From Candidatus Gugararchaeum adminiculabundum (lineage in GTDB: Archaea > Micrarchaeota > Micrarchaeia > Burarchaeales > Gugararchaeaceae): a DNA stretch of 64,000 bases. The notes under the pieces were generated by a model. That model made no database searches. It worked only from the letters and a program-made list of their open reading frames with translations, and was not told the DNA's origin. The DNA is taken from NCBI GenBank assembly GCA_902384795.1, contig CABMDC010000007.1, forward strand, positions 62,001 through 126,000, in the 5' to 3' direction. Made by a program: the position numbers and the translations under genes. Shown here piece by piece: positions 19,087-28,223 of the stretch; within the stretch, counting starts at the first letter, position 1; each line of letters opens with the position of its first letter.

Positions 19087-19986
19087 ATGGATAAGAAAAA
19101 TGAAATAACGCTGATAATCGGCGGGAGCGCGAGCGGGAAAACCAGATTGCTTAAAGCAATGAAGGAAGCGGCTGGGGAAAACGCGGAATATTATTATTGC
19201 AATATAGAAGAAAAACTTCCGCAGATTAATGGAGGTTCCTGCGCGCTTCTTTTGGATGAGCCGTTTGGCTGTCTTGATGCCAAGCCGGTTGCGGCACGCA
19301 TTGGGCGATTGGCAAGAAAAAGAAAAGTAGTCGTGGCGACCGCCCTTTCGGAAGCGCGGGAATTCGGCTGGGATAAAGCGGAACTGAATGTAATAGAGCT
19401 GAAAGGGCATGAAATCACGTCCGAGCGAATGAGCGTCATTTGGCAGGGCGTTTCAATTGTTGAGAGGGAAAAATCGCTTTTTAGAGCCACTGATATCGGA
19501 TACCTTGAAGACGTGAAGAAAGAGATTGAAGAGCGCGGAGTGAATGTGAACGCCCGTGATTTGGGACTGAGAACCCTGCTGCATTATGCAGATAAACCGG
19601 AGATAGCGGAGTATCTGATAAAAAAAGGGGCGATGGTTGATGCAAGAGATTCTTTTGGCGCAACTCCGCTCTACGATGCTGCGTTCGGAGGAAAAGCTGG
19701 AGTAGTAAGAGTTCTACTGAAGCATGGAGCCGATCCAAACGCAAAGGGACCTGGAAGGAGTACACCACTGCATGAAGTGTGCCATATGTCTGACGTAAAA
19801 ATGAAAGGTGCAGATTATTTGGAAGTTGCGAAACTACTAGTTAAGGCAGGCGCTGATGTAAACGCAAGGAACAGTTGTGGGTATCCGCTGCTTTATTTTG
19901 CAAAAAACAAGAAAGTGATTAAATTCCTGAAAAAGCACGGGGCAAAAGCCAATAAAAGCAGAGCTAGTAAAGATAAACACCGGTGA
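19087..19986 (+). CDS. Mini P-loop NTPase fused to ankyrin repeats
   Basis: IIGGSASGKTR / ALLLDEPF, then ankyrin repeats (FGATPLYDAAFGGKAGVVRVLLKHGADPNAK). Confidence 0.75.
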   Translation: MDKKNEITLIIGGSASGKTRLLKAMKEAAGENAEYYYCNIEEKLPQINGGSCALLLDEPFGCLDAKPVAARIGRLARKRKVVVATALSEAREFGWDKAELNVIELKGHEITSERMSVIWQGVSIVEREKSLFRATDIGYLEDVKKEIEERGVNVNARDLGLRTLLHYADKPEIAEYLIKKGAMVDARDSFGATPLYDAAFGGKAGVVRVLLKHGADPNAKGPGRSTPLHEVCHMSDVKMKGADYLEVAKLLVKAGADVNARNSCGYPLLYFAKNKKVIKFLKKHGAKANKSRASKDKHR

Positions 19987-19992
19987 AACGGC

Positions 19993-22803
19993 ATGAAACT
20001 TTCAGACCTAAACAAAGAGCAACTCGCAGCCGCCACGCACGACGGCAATGTTTTCGTATTGGGCAATCCGGGAACCGGCAAGACCAAGCTCATAACTGGC
20101 CGCGTGCTTCACCTGCTGGAAAAGGGAGTCGCGCCCGAAGACATCCTTTGCATGACATTCACCATAAAAGCAACGGATCAATTGCGCGAAAAGCTTAATG
20201 AAAACCTTGGCAAGGAGCACCCAGAAGTGAATGATGTGTGTGTGGAAACATTCCACTCCTTTTCCTTCAATTCCGTGAAGCCATTTCTGGAACAGCAAGG
20301 AGTAAAGACTAACGTGCTCAGGGAAGGAATGCAGCGGTTCCTGCTTTTCAAAACAATAAAGAAGCTGGACATATTTGACTATTCTGACGAATATTTGGTG
20401 GAAATTGCAGCCGACTTCTCTTCTAAACTCTCTTATCTCAAATCATTCGGAGCCAAAAAGAACTACAGCGCAAAGGACATAATTGCCAAGCTCACCGAGT
20501 TATACGGGGAGAAAAAAGTAAAGCCGGAAGAAGAGAAAATTAAGGCGCTTGTGCCATACATTCCACGTATCCTGAAAGAATACGATGAGGAAAAGGCAAA
20601 GCACGGGATTGATTACACTGACATGCTCCTATTTTTCAAAGAACAACTTAACAAAGAACCGATGCATTTTGAGCACGTGATTGTTGACGAACTGCAGGAT
20701 GCGAACGAATTGCAGGCGGATATTGTTCTCAAGCTCGCTGAAAAAGGCATCTACTTTGTTGTCGGCGACAGGAAGCAGAGTATTTTCCGCTTTCAGGGCG
20801 CGTCGGTCAACACTTTTCAGAGATTTAAGAAAAAGGCAAAGGAATTCGTGCTTGTGAAAAACTACCGTTCAACTGATGAAATTTTGCAGTATGCAAAGGA
20901 ATACCTCATCCAGAAAACAGACTCGTACAAGGATGAACTGAAGGGGCTGTCAAGCGAGAAAAAGGGCAGCAAACCTGCCATCCTAAGCGCCGAAGGCGAC
21001 ACTTCTGTTGTGATTCATTTCATAGACAAGATGCTGAAGAAGCATGGAGAAGTTGCGATAATCGCGCTCAGGCATGCGCAGCTCAGGGAAGTTGCCGACA
21101 TGCTTGATCTTCTTGGCAAGGAATACACCATAACCGGCACTCGAAACTCCACTTCAGAGTACACGAAAGAGTGCATCACTGACTTGATTAATGTGCTACT
21201 GAACAAGGATAAGGATAGTTTCCTGCGAGTATTGGCTTCGCCGTTTGTGAATGTCAGTTTCAGAGATGTGATTGAGCTAAAAGAGGAGATGGTTGAGAAA
21301 GACATAACCGACATAGAAAAACTCAGGGGAAAGCCGGTGCTAAAAGGCTTTTTTGCCATGTACGACCGATTCAAGGAAAGCAGCGCCACGATGTACAAAT
21401 CCTTTGGCATTCTCTTTGACCAGTTTTTGCTCCCTTCTGCCTTGAGCCTGGGCAAGGATCAGTTCCTCACTACAAACGGCATCTACTCCTCTGTGCGCGA
21501 GTACTTTGAGGAAGCTGTTTTCACCAGGCACAATGACCTGATTGATTACATCTCCATTTCAAGCGAGATTTACGAGCTCGTAATCGGAGAAGAAGAGAGC
21601 AAGATAAAACTCTTCACAGTCCACTCGGCAAAAGGTAAGGAGTTTGAGTCGGTCATTTACATGCCGTCAAAAGGCGGAAGCGGTACAAAATTCATAGAAT
21701 GGACTTTTGACGGGATGATTTTGCAGGACTATGACATAACCGAGGATTTGAATTTTGAGGAGTTCAAAGTGGATTTTGTTGCCATGACCAGGGCAATGAA
21801 CGAGCTTACGGTCATAGGCAAGCCTACCTACTATTTGGAGGGAGTTTCTTCCAAGATTGATTCAACCGAGATACCAAATCTTGAGACATTGAATCCGGAA
21901 ACGAACACGCAGTTATTCAACCTCTATTCGCATATTTTGCCTCTGCTTCAGGAGTGCAAATATGATTCCGCGATTACGGAGATAAACGGGCTGCGCAAAA
22001 AGAGGCCAATTGTTTTGGATTGGCTGCTGAAATACGCAGATGACCGAAGGCGCGCAAACAAGAGCTATTCCTACTCCTACTTCAAATCATTTTTAGATTG
22101 CCCTCGCAAGTTCCTTTTTACCCAATTGCTCGAGGTGAACGCCTTTGAGCCGAGCACAGGAGCGATGGATTTCGGCACTGCTGTGCACGATGCGCTTGAA
22201 ACCATGAGCAAGAAAGGGACTGTTTCCTTAGACCACATAAAAGACAAGAAGGTCAGGGATGCAGTTGCAAACGCGTTCCTTTGTGAAGCCGAACTTTTGG
22301 AGAAGTTGAAGGCGGAAACCTCCAAGTTCGTGAGCGCGGAAGGAGATTACACAGTTCCTTTGTCTGAATTCCTTGGGAAGAAATGCGAAGGAAAGATACA
22401 CGGGAAAGTTGACAAGATTTTCGAGGCCAACGGGAAGACGGTAATTGTTGACTATAAAACAAGCGCAGGCGGTGATGCGGACAGCAATCAGCTGCATCTT
22501 TACCGCTATCTTTACAGCACTGAGAAGAAGATTAAGGATATTGAGTCGATTCTTCCTTACTTCTACTTCGTTTATGTGCGCGACAATCCTGTTAAAAGCG
22601 AAAGTGGGCGCGGGCATAAAATTGCCGGTGCGCAAAGCGCCAAATACGCAGAGAAACTTCAAGAGATGCGCTCCGCTGTGGAGCAGATTGCGCTTGGAGA
22701 TCCGGTTGTTTTTCTTTCAAAGAATGAAAAGGGATGCGACAGATGTCCCGCTAAATTGTTGTGTGAACGTTTAGAGTGGGAGAAGAGAGGGCAATCAGAG
22801 TAG
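19993..22803 (+). CDS. UvrD/PcrA-type SF1 helicase with C-terminal PD-(D/E)XK (Cas4/AddB-like) nuclease domain
   Basis: NKEQLAAATHDGNVFVLGNPGTGKT, VDELQDANELQ, QSIFRFQGA, VAMTRAMNELTV; GKTVIVDYKTS and C-terminal Cys cluster. Confidence 0.9.
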   Translation: MKLSDLNKEQLAAATHDGNVFVLGNPGTGKTKLITGRVLHLLEKGVAPEDILCMTFTIKATDQLREKLNENLGKEHPEVNDVCVETFHSFSFNSVKPFLEQQGVKTNVLREGMQRFLLFKTIKKLDIFDYSDEYLVEIAADFSSKLSYLKSFGAKKNYSAKDIIAKLTELYGEKKVKPEEEKIKALVPYIPRILKEYDEEKAKHGIDYTDMLLFFKEQLNKEPMHFEHVIVDELQDANELQADIVLKLAEKGIYFVVGDRKQSIFRFQGASVNTFQRFKKKAKEFVLVKNYRSTDEILQYAKEYLIQKTDSYKDELKGLSSEKKGSKPAILSAEGDTSVVIHFIDKMLKKHGEVAIIALRHAQLREVADMLDLLGKEYTITGTRNSTSEYTKECITDLINVLLNKDKDSFLRVLASPFVNVSFRDVIELKEEMVEKDITDIEKLRGKPVLKGFFAMYDRFKESSATMYKSFGILFDQFLLPSALSLGKDQFLTTNGIYSSVREYFEEAVFTRHNDLIDYISISSEIYELVIGEEESKIKLFTVHSAKGKEFESVIYMPSKGGSGTKFIEWTFDGMILQDYDITEDLNFEEFKVDFVAMTRAMNELTVIGKPTYYLEGVSSKIDSTEIPNLETLNPETNTQLFNLYSHILPLLQECKYDSAITEINGLRKKRPIVLDWLLKYADDRRRANKSYSYSYFKSFLDCPRKFLFTQLLEVNAFEPSTGAMDFGTAVHDALETMSKKGTVSLDHIKDKKVRDAVANAFLCEAELLEKLKAETSKFVSAEGDYTVPLSEFLGKKCEGKIHGKVDKIFEANGKTVIVDYKTSAGGDADSNQLHLYRYLYSTEKKIKDIESILPYFYFVYVRDNPVKSESGRGHKIAGAQSAKYAEKLQEMRSAVEQIALGDPVVFLSKNEKGCDRCPAKLLCERLEWEKRGQSE

Positions 22804-22808
22804 GAATG

Positions 22809-22883
22809 TTAGAGATCCTGTGGCATCACCGTTGTTCTTTTGTTTGCTTTCGCACACTTGTACGCCTCGTCAAGCGTTTCCGC
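22809..22883 (-). pseudogene. Truncated 3' half of a histone-fold gene
   Basis: Reads AETLDEAYKCAKANKRTTVMPQDL*, matching the C-terminal half of the intact gene at 23615-23785. Confidence 0.7.
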
Positions 22884-22887
22884 GAAC

Positions 22888-23541
22888 TCAAAGTTGAATT
22901 AACAAATTGAGCCGCTTTGAGCTTTTACCCAGATCCAGTTTATCTGAGTTTTTTATCAGTTCAATGAATTCGTTTCTAGTTAACCCTGATAGATTTTTTT
23001 GAACGAGTTTGGCTGCCGGGATAATTTTTACTTTTTGGTGCTCTTCGGAGGATAGGGTAGCCACGTTTGGGATGAACCTATTCGTGATCGAAACATTATC
23101 TATCTCAATCTCATGAGGTTGATTCATGTTTATTCGACCAAATTCTGGTTGATTAATGTCCAAAAGAGCATAAAGCTCTGTTGGAAATGGATCGGTGCAA
23201 AGATCACTCATCTGATTCAGGCAGGGTAAAGCATAAAAAACAGAATTTGGTTTGGAACTTGCAAGATACGTTAAGATCCTATGCTGATCTCTTGTTACGT
23301 TTGTATTTATTTTGAATCTGAACTTGAACATATTGTGGGGTCTCGGTTCAATACCAAAAGGTCGCTTGAACTGGAAATATGAAATCATGCTGCTCGGAGC
23401 CAGTTTATGAACTATGCCGCAGTCCCATCCAACTCCTCGTTCTTCCTGAAGACTAGTGCCGACCCAGACGAGATTGCTTTGTTGTTGATAGTATCTAACA
23501 AAGTTGATCTCAAACGTTTTTTCTGTTATTCTTAAAGGCAT
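22888..23541 (-). CDS. Hypothetical protein; start uncertain (23541 or 23553)
   Basis: Long ORF between histone-like copies. Confidence 0.5.
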   Translation of the reverse strand: MPLRITEKTFEINFVRYYQQQSNLVWVGTSLQEERGVGWDCGIVHKLAPSSMISYFQFKRPFGIEPRPHNMFKFRFKINTNVTRDQHRILTYLASSKPNSVFYALPCLNQMSDLCTDPFPTELYALLDINQPEFGRINMNQPHEIEIDNVSITNRFIPNVATLSSEEHQKVKIIPAAKLVQKNLSGLTRNEFIELIKNSDKLDLGKSSKRLNLLIQL

Positions 23542-23614
23542 AGACGACACCATATTAACGGAGTTTCTTACGAGGATAATCTTAAATCGTATACTGGTTA
23601 ATCTCTGTATTATA

Positions 23615-23785
23615 TTACAAATCCTGCTCCATAACTGTAGTTCTTTTGTTCGCTTTCGCACGCCTGCACGCGCTATCAAGCGTTTCAGCGACTTTTTTGT
23701 CGAGCGCTTCTATGAGTGAACCCGAAACGCGCATGCTATTTTCTTTTAGGTACACCTTCACGTTGTTTTTTGTTACAAAATTCAT
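23615..23785 (-). CDS. Small histone-fold protein (archaeal histone/CBF-NF-Y/DUF1931-like)
   Basis: Hand translation: MNFVTKNNVKVYLKENSMRVSGSLIEALDKKVAETLDSACRRAKANKRTTVMEQDL*. Confidence 0.75.
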   Translation of the reverse strand: MNFVTKNNVKVYLKENSMRVSGSLIEALDKKVAETLDSACRRAKANKRTTVMEQDL

Positions 23786-23796
23786 CTTATACACCC

Positions 23797-24942
23797 CTAT
23801 TTTTTGAGCCCTAAGAACCTGACGGCTTTCGGAGCTATAGCCGGAGCCTGCCAGCCAGGAACCTCAACATCAAAAACTTCCAGAATCTTTTTCGCTTCCA
23901 AAAGCCGGACGTAATTTCGTATTTGCCGCTTAGTCCTTTCCGCTTTTTTCGCGAACTCCGCGTACAGATCGCTGAATGTCGCTTCGCCACCCGCTTTCTT
24001 GACTATTTCAAGAAGCCATTTTTCCTCGGTTGTCGGGCTGAGCTCGCTGAGATTGAACGGGAGTTTTTCAAGCGGCTCTTTCGTTTTCTTCAGACTGTGC
24101 TTCACCGCTTCGAGTCCTTCTGAAACGTCTTTTTGGTTGATTGATTTCGCTTTCCGGTTTTCAGCTATGTTCGCGGCTCTCCAGAGAACTTCAAGCGCAA
24201 GCCGTACATTGCTTCCATTTTCTTTCGCCGCTAACGCGCATGAGTTGATTACTGATTTCGGGCAGGTACCAGGAGCGAACGCGAGCTTCGCCCGCTCGTT
24301 CAAAATGTCTTCGAGCTGCTGAACTGTGTACTCCTTGAATTCAAGGCTGGACATCCTCAAGGAAGTTTTCACTCGCTCGTCAAATTTGGAGAGAAGCGCA
24401 GAATCAGCGGATACGCCGATTATGCCAAAAAGCCCTTCTCTTTTTTCGTTTGCCCGTGCCAGGCTGTATAATAGTTCGAACTCATTCCGGTAAGCAAGGC
24501 TGTCAAACTCGTCTAAGGCGATAAGAACAGAGAGCTTTTCTTTTACGAGCTTTTCAATGATCTGACTGAAAACCTCGTCAGTCGCAAGGCCTCTTCTTGG
24601 AATTGCCAATTCAAGGGCTTCTGCGATTTTTGAGTAAACCGACATTTGCGTGTAAGTTTCCCAGCAGTTCACATAAACCGGAATGACCCTTGAAGAGAAG
24701 TCCTTGAGCTGCGAAAGGGCATATTTCATGCTGGTCGTTTTCCCAGTTCCTGACCTGCCGCAAACGAAAATATTCTTACATGGCTTGCCTTCAGTCAGTG
24801 GTTTTATTGATTCTGCAATTTCGTTGAGCTCACCTTCGCGGTGGAGGACTTCCGGAGGCGCGTACTGCGCAAGAAGAACTTCCTCCTTCCGCAGAATGGC
24901 CGGCTCGGCATGGTCTCCTCTATTCTTGAAAAGTTCGCTCAT
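23797..24942 (-). CDS. Orc1/Cdc6 replication initiator family AAA+ ATPase
   Basis: NIFVCGRSGTGKTTSMKYALSQL, LIALDEFDSL, C-terminal winged helix. Confidence 0.85.
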   Translation of the reverse strand: MSELFKNRGDHAEPAILRKEEVLLAQYAPPEVLHREGELNEIAESIKPLTEGKPCKNIFVCGRSGTGKTTSMKYALSQLKDFSSRVIPVYVNCWETYTQMSVYSKIAEALELAIPRRGLATDEVFSQIIEKLVKEKLSVLIALDEFDSLAYRNEFELLYSLARANEKREGLFGIIGVSADSALLSKFDERVKTSLRMSSLEFKEYTVQQLEDILNERAKLAFAPGTCPKSVINSCALAAKENGSNVRLALEVLWRAANIAENRKAKSINQKDVSEGLEAVKHSLKKTKEPLEKLPFNLSELSPTTEEKWLLEIVKKAGGEATFSDLYAEFAKKAERTKRQIRNYVRLLEAKKILEVFDVEVPGWQAPAIAPKAVRFLGLKK

Positions 24943-25003
24943 ATTCACACCGAACCAATTTATGGCAGGAAACCAATATTAAACTAAGCCATGAAACTTC
25001 ATT

Positions 25004-25017
25004 ATTTCCTAGGAAAT
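25004..25017. repeat. Palindrome copy 1 ATTTCCTAGGAAAT (ORB-like candidate)
   Basis: Exact 14-bp palindrome followed by GAGCTGT; next to the orc1/cdc6 start. Confidence 0.6.
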
Positions 25018-25165
25018 GAGCTGTGTCTACTCAGAGAAGGAAGATTGAATTTACGAATTTACTATAGTGGATAATCAGTGCAATAGGGCAAGGACTACTA
25101 ATGAGAAGCCAAGAATTATTGTGAAGATAGCGCGTGTTTGAAAAAATGAATCGTTGATTTTATTC

Positions 25166-26914
25166 TTAAACAGTTGCACTATTGATAAAAATTTCGAGTT
25201 GTGATTTACCTGCAGCTTTGAATACGGATTCGATAAATGCACCCGTTTCTTTTAGAGCTTTTGTTACTTCTTCAGTATTTCTAAGACCGCCTGACTTATT
25301 TAATGGAACTAGTAATTTATCTCTGGTGGGTAAAAATAATTCTACCACTGGACCCCATAGTTTTTCATAATCTTCAAGCGATTTCATCGTTTTGAATTTG
25401 AGAGTAAATGGATTAGGTATTTGCTTATCCAGAATTGTTTCCATGGCAGCACCTATAGCTGCGCTTAGAATAAGAATTGAACCACGCTCTCTAAAAAATT
25501 CAAGCGAATCCTTATCGGACTGGCTTAGTGCCACGCCACTTTCCTCTTTTTGGACCAAGCTTAACTTGTAGTTTCGAATTGCGCGATCTAGCGAATACAC
25601 AAAAACTAGGTGCTCGGCGTGAGTATTTTCATTATACAGTTTTGGATATTCTTTATCTGATAGCCATATATCGGATTTTTTGTGATAAGCAATTTCTGGT
25701 TTCTGATGGAATGAAGCTAACGCTTGGGCAACTGATTCAGAAGGGAGCAACGTGAGTTTTGAATCGTAGTTCTCTATTCCGCGCCTTCCGCCTAGATAAA
25801 GTAATTTTGGGTATTTTTCTTTGAACTCAGCTCGGAGCCTCTGCTGAACAGGATGATTACTTCTAAAATCAGCTGCTTCCAGTTTGTTTTGGCTGTTGTT
25901 GTAGCGGACTATATCTAGAACAATATCGGACTTGGAACATTTAATAAAACGCGCTTGGACCATCGCTAGTTTATCCGGCGGGTTAGTAAGATCAGAAATT
26001 GCACCAGTAGTTTGCGCGCCATTAACGATGGATATCCCTTCAATCGAAAGCTTTTTCCCATCACTGGATGGAACGAAATTATTCACAAGAGCGGATATCC
26101 CATTATTAAACGCCCAGAAGTTTTCTGGTGACTGAACTGCCGAGTCCTTGATTGCGGAATTTATATTAGAATCTCCTCGTCTAAGACCCAGGAAATCGCG
26201 TAAATTCGCGGAGAATAGTTTTTTCTCATGTTTTTTGTATAAATCATATAACCAAGATGCCGGTACAGTGGTTGAATAAGCCTCCCACGCATGAGATTTA
26301 ATTAAATGCCCTCCGGGAATATCAACTTCAAATTTTTCATTTACGAGAATTGGGGTTTGCGTAGAGTTATACCATTCTGCTAGCGTATTTAATCCGACTT
26401 CCACCACAGTTACCTCGATAGAAACTGATGGATAATTGGATTTGAGAAGACTGCTCGCAGTTTTCGCTACTTGGGCCAATTCGTTGGCAGAGTTTTTTGA
26501 CTCTGCTATATTGTGCGCATACCAAAAAGTTAAGTTATCAATCTCACCGGCATTCAATGAATCTCTCAGAGCCTTGGCGTGTGGACGGAGACGCTCTGGG
26601 AGATCGTCTATGTTGCTTGCAAGCAACCAAGACGCAGCAGTATTTAGATCTGCTGCTTTGTTGGATGGAGCCGCTTCCTTCTTTGTTTCTGAGATATATG
26701 ACTGACCGATAATTGCGATCCCACCTTCTCGATCTGTATAGACGAGATCACATTTTTTATCATCAGGACCATCCACTAGACATTCGGCAGCTACTCCGTG
26801 GATGTCTTCTAGATTCAATCTCAACTCTAAAGCATAAAGTAGGAGAGCGTTTCTGCCATAAACCTTTAGGTCACTTCTATTGTTGAATGCAGGTATTACT
26901 GGATTTTCAACCAT
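25166..26914 (-). CDS. AIPR-family (abortive phage infection) protein
   Basis: ENFWAFNNGISALVNNF...ISIVNGAQTTGAI signature. Confidence 0.8.
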   Translation of the reverse strand: MVENPVIPAFNNRSDLKVYGRNALLLYALELRLNLEDIHGVAAECLVDGPDDKKCDLVYTDREGGIAIIGQSYISETKKEAAPSNKAADLNTAASWLLASNIDDLPERLRPHAKALRDSLNAGEIDNLTFWYAHNIAESKNSANELAQVAKTASSLLKSNYPSVSIEVTVVEVGLNTLAEWYNSTQTPILVNEKFEVDIPGGHLIKSHAWEAYSTTVPASWLYDLYKKHEKKLFSANLRDFLGLRRGDSNINSAIKDSAVQSPENFWAFNNGISALVNNFVPSSDGKKLSIEGISIVNGAQTTGAISDLTNPPDKLAMVQARFIKCSKSDIVLDIVRYNNSQNKLEAADFRSNHPVQQRLRAEFKEKYPKLLYLGGRRGIENYDSKLTLLPSESVAQALASFHQKPEIAYHKKSDIWLSDKEYPKLYNENTHAEHLVFVYSLDRAIRNYKLSLVQKEESGVALSQSDKDSLEFFRERGSILILSAAIGAAMETILDKQIPNPFTLKFKTMKSLEDYEKLWGPVVELFLPTRDKLLVPLNKSGGLRNTEEVTKALKETGAFIESVFKAAGKSQLEIFINSATV

Positions 26915-26989
26915 ATAATCTCCCAATTGCTATAATAGCGAGATTAAGAATATAACATTTCCTCTCACTCGCATGAGGAGCAACGCTTC

Positions 26990-27003
26990 ATTTCCTAGGA
27001 AAT
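26990..27003. repeat. Palindrome copy 2 ATTTCCTAGGAAAT
   Basis: Same 14-mer; flanks TTCAT / GACCTGT similar to copy 1. Confidence 0.6.
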
Positions 27004-27110
27004 GACCTGTCCTCTGTCGGTCTGATGTAACAGCGGGCAGCAAGCGGACGGTCTGATGCACTTTACCGTGCCCCCTATTTTAGGCACTACAATGCTAGCG
27101 CCTCGTCGTA

Positions 27111-27152
27111 TGTAGTCACCCAAATAGAAAGATTTAATAAATGTAGTCACCT
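27111..27152 (+). promoter_or_regulatory. Two direct TGTAGTCACC copies in the fic promoter
   Basis: TGTAGTCACC at 27111 and TGTAGTCACCT at 27142, 31 bp apart, around an AT-rich TATA-like stretch. Confidence 0.55.
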
Positions 27153-27162
27153 ATAAGATACT

Positions 27163-28107
27163 ATGCACATTGAATCACGGACGAGCAGGACTCTGAAGAA
27201 ATACTACCTGGCGCACACATACCGAAAGAATGGCAAGGTACTGAAAGTTAGGATATATTTAGGTGCTAATCTTTCCGAAAAGGAACTAATGCAGAAAAAA
27301 GCGGACGCCGAAACCGAGATCAAGCAGCGAATCGTTTCACGTGAAGGAATTGGAGACCCATACGTGACTGTGCTTTCGCCTTCTGAACTAGATGAACTGC
27401 GAACATTAGAAGCAAAAGGAAAAGTAAAAATAATGCACCTCTCCGAAGAAGACTGGGTAAAGTTCAGCGAAGCTTTTACTTACGATACGAACGCGATAGA
27501 AGGCTCGAGCGTCGATGCCAAAGAAGTCATCGAAGTCCTTGAAAAAAGGAAATGGCCGGAAGACAGATCCAAAGAAGAGATAGCTGAAACCTATGGGGTC
27601 GCAGAAGCAATCAAGTACATACGAAGAACAAAAGAGCATATCTCGCTTAAGCTAATTCTTGCGTTGCACCGCATTGTTTTCAGGAACTCAAAACACTTCG
27701 CAGGGAACCTGAGGCCAAAAGGAGTCGAAGTAGTAGTCCAGGATGGACACGGAAATGTTGTTCACCGGGGAGCTCCTTCTACAGAAGTTAGGTATCGGCT
27801 TGAAGAATTAGTTCGCTGGTATGAAAAAAACAGGAAAAAGTACCCTCCGATTGTTCTTGCGGCGGTAGTACACAACCAGTTTGAGAATGTGCATCCATTT
27901 CAAGATGGAAATGGAAGGGTCGGACGACTGCTTCTTAACAATATATTGTTGAAACATGATCTCCCGCCACTCAATATCGAACTTAAAAACCGAAGACAGT
28001 ATTACGCAGCGTTGCAGGCCTATCAAAACGATCACAACTTACGTCCGATGCTCAGGCTGATGCTGAAAGAGTATCGCGCACTCAAGAGAATATTCAAAAA
28101 GAGGTGA
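27163..28107 (+). CDS. Fic-domain protein (putative AMPylator)
   Basis: HNQFENVHPFQDGNGRVGR; upstream TNAIEG fits the [S/T]xxxE[G/N] inhibitory motif. Confidence 0.9.
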   Translation: MHIESRTSRTLKKYYLAHTYRKNGKVLKVRIYLGANLSEKELMQKKADAETEIKQRIVSREGIGDPYVTVLSPSELDELRTLEAKGKVKIMHLSEEDWVKFSEAFTYDTNAIEGSSVDAKEVIEVLEKRKWPEDRSKEEIAETYGVAEAIKYIRRTKEHISLKLILALHRIVFRNSKHFAGNLRPKGVEVVVQDGHGNVVHRGAPSTEVRYRLEELVRWYEKNRKKYPPIVLAAVVHNQFENVHPFQDGNGRVGRLLLNNILLKHDLPPLNIELKNRRQYYAALQAYQNDHNLRPMLRLMLKEYRALKRIFKKR

Positions 28108-28133
28108 CTACGTCGCCAATTTTGTAGTCACCT
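28102..28133 (+). terminator. Inverted repeat at the fic stop codon
   Basis: AGGTGACTAC (28102-28111) / GTAGTCACCT (28124-28133), perfect 10-bp arms. Confidence 0.5.
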
Positions 28134-28134
28134 A

Positions 28135-28149
28135 ATTTCCTTAGGAAAT
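28135..28149. repeat. Palindrome copy 3 ATTTCCTTAGGAAAT (one extra central T)
   Basis: Near-identical to copies 1 and 2. Confidence 0.5.
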
Positions 28150-28223
28150 GATTCGTGTTTCGCTGCTCAAGTCAAGTGCGGATAGGGAGGTATATAATAA
28201 TTTATCGCGCCATCAAGCAAACT

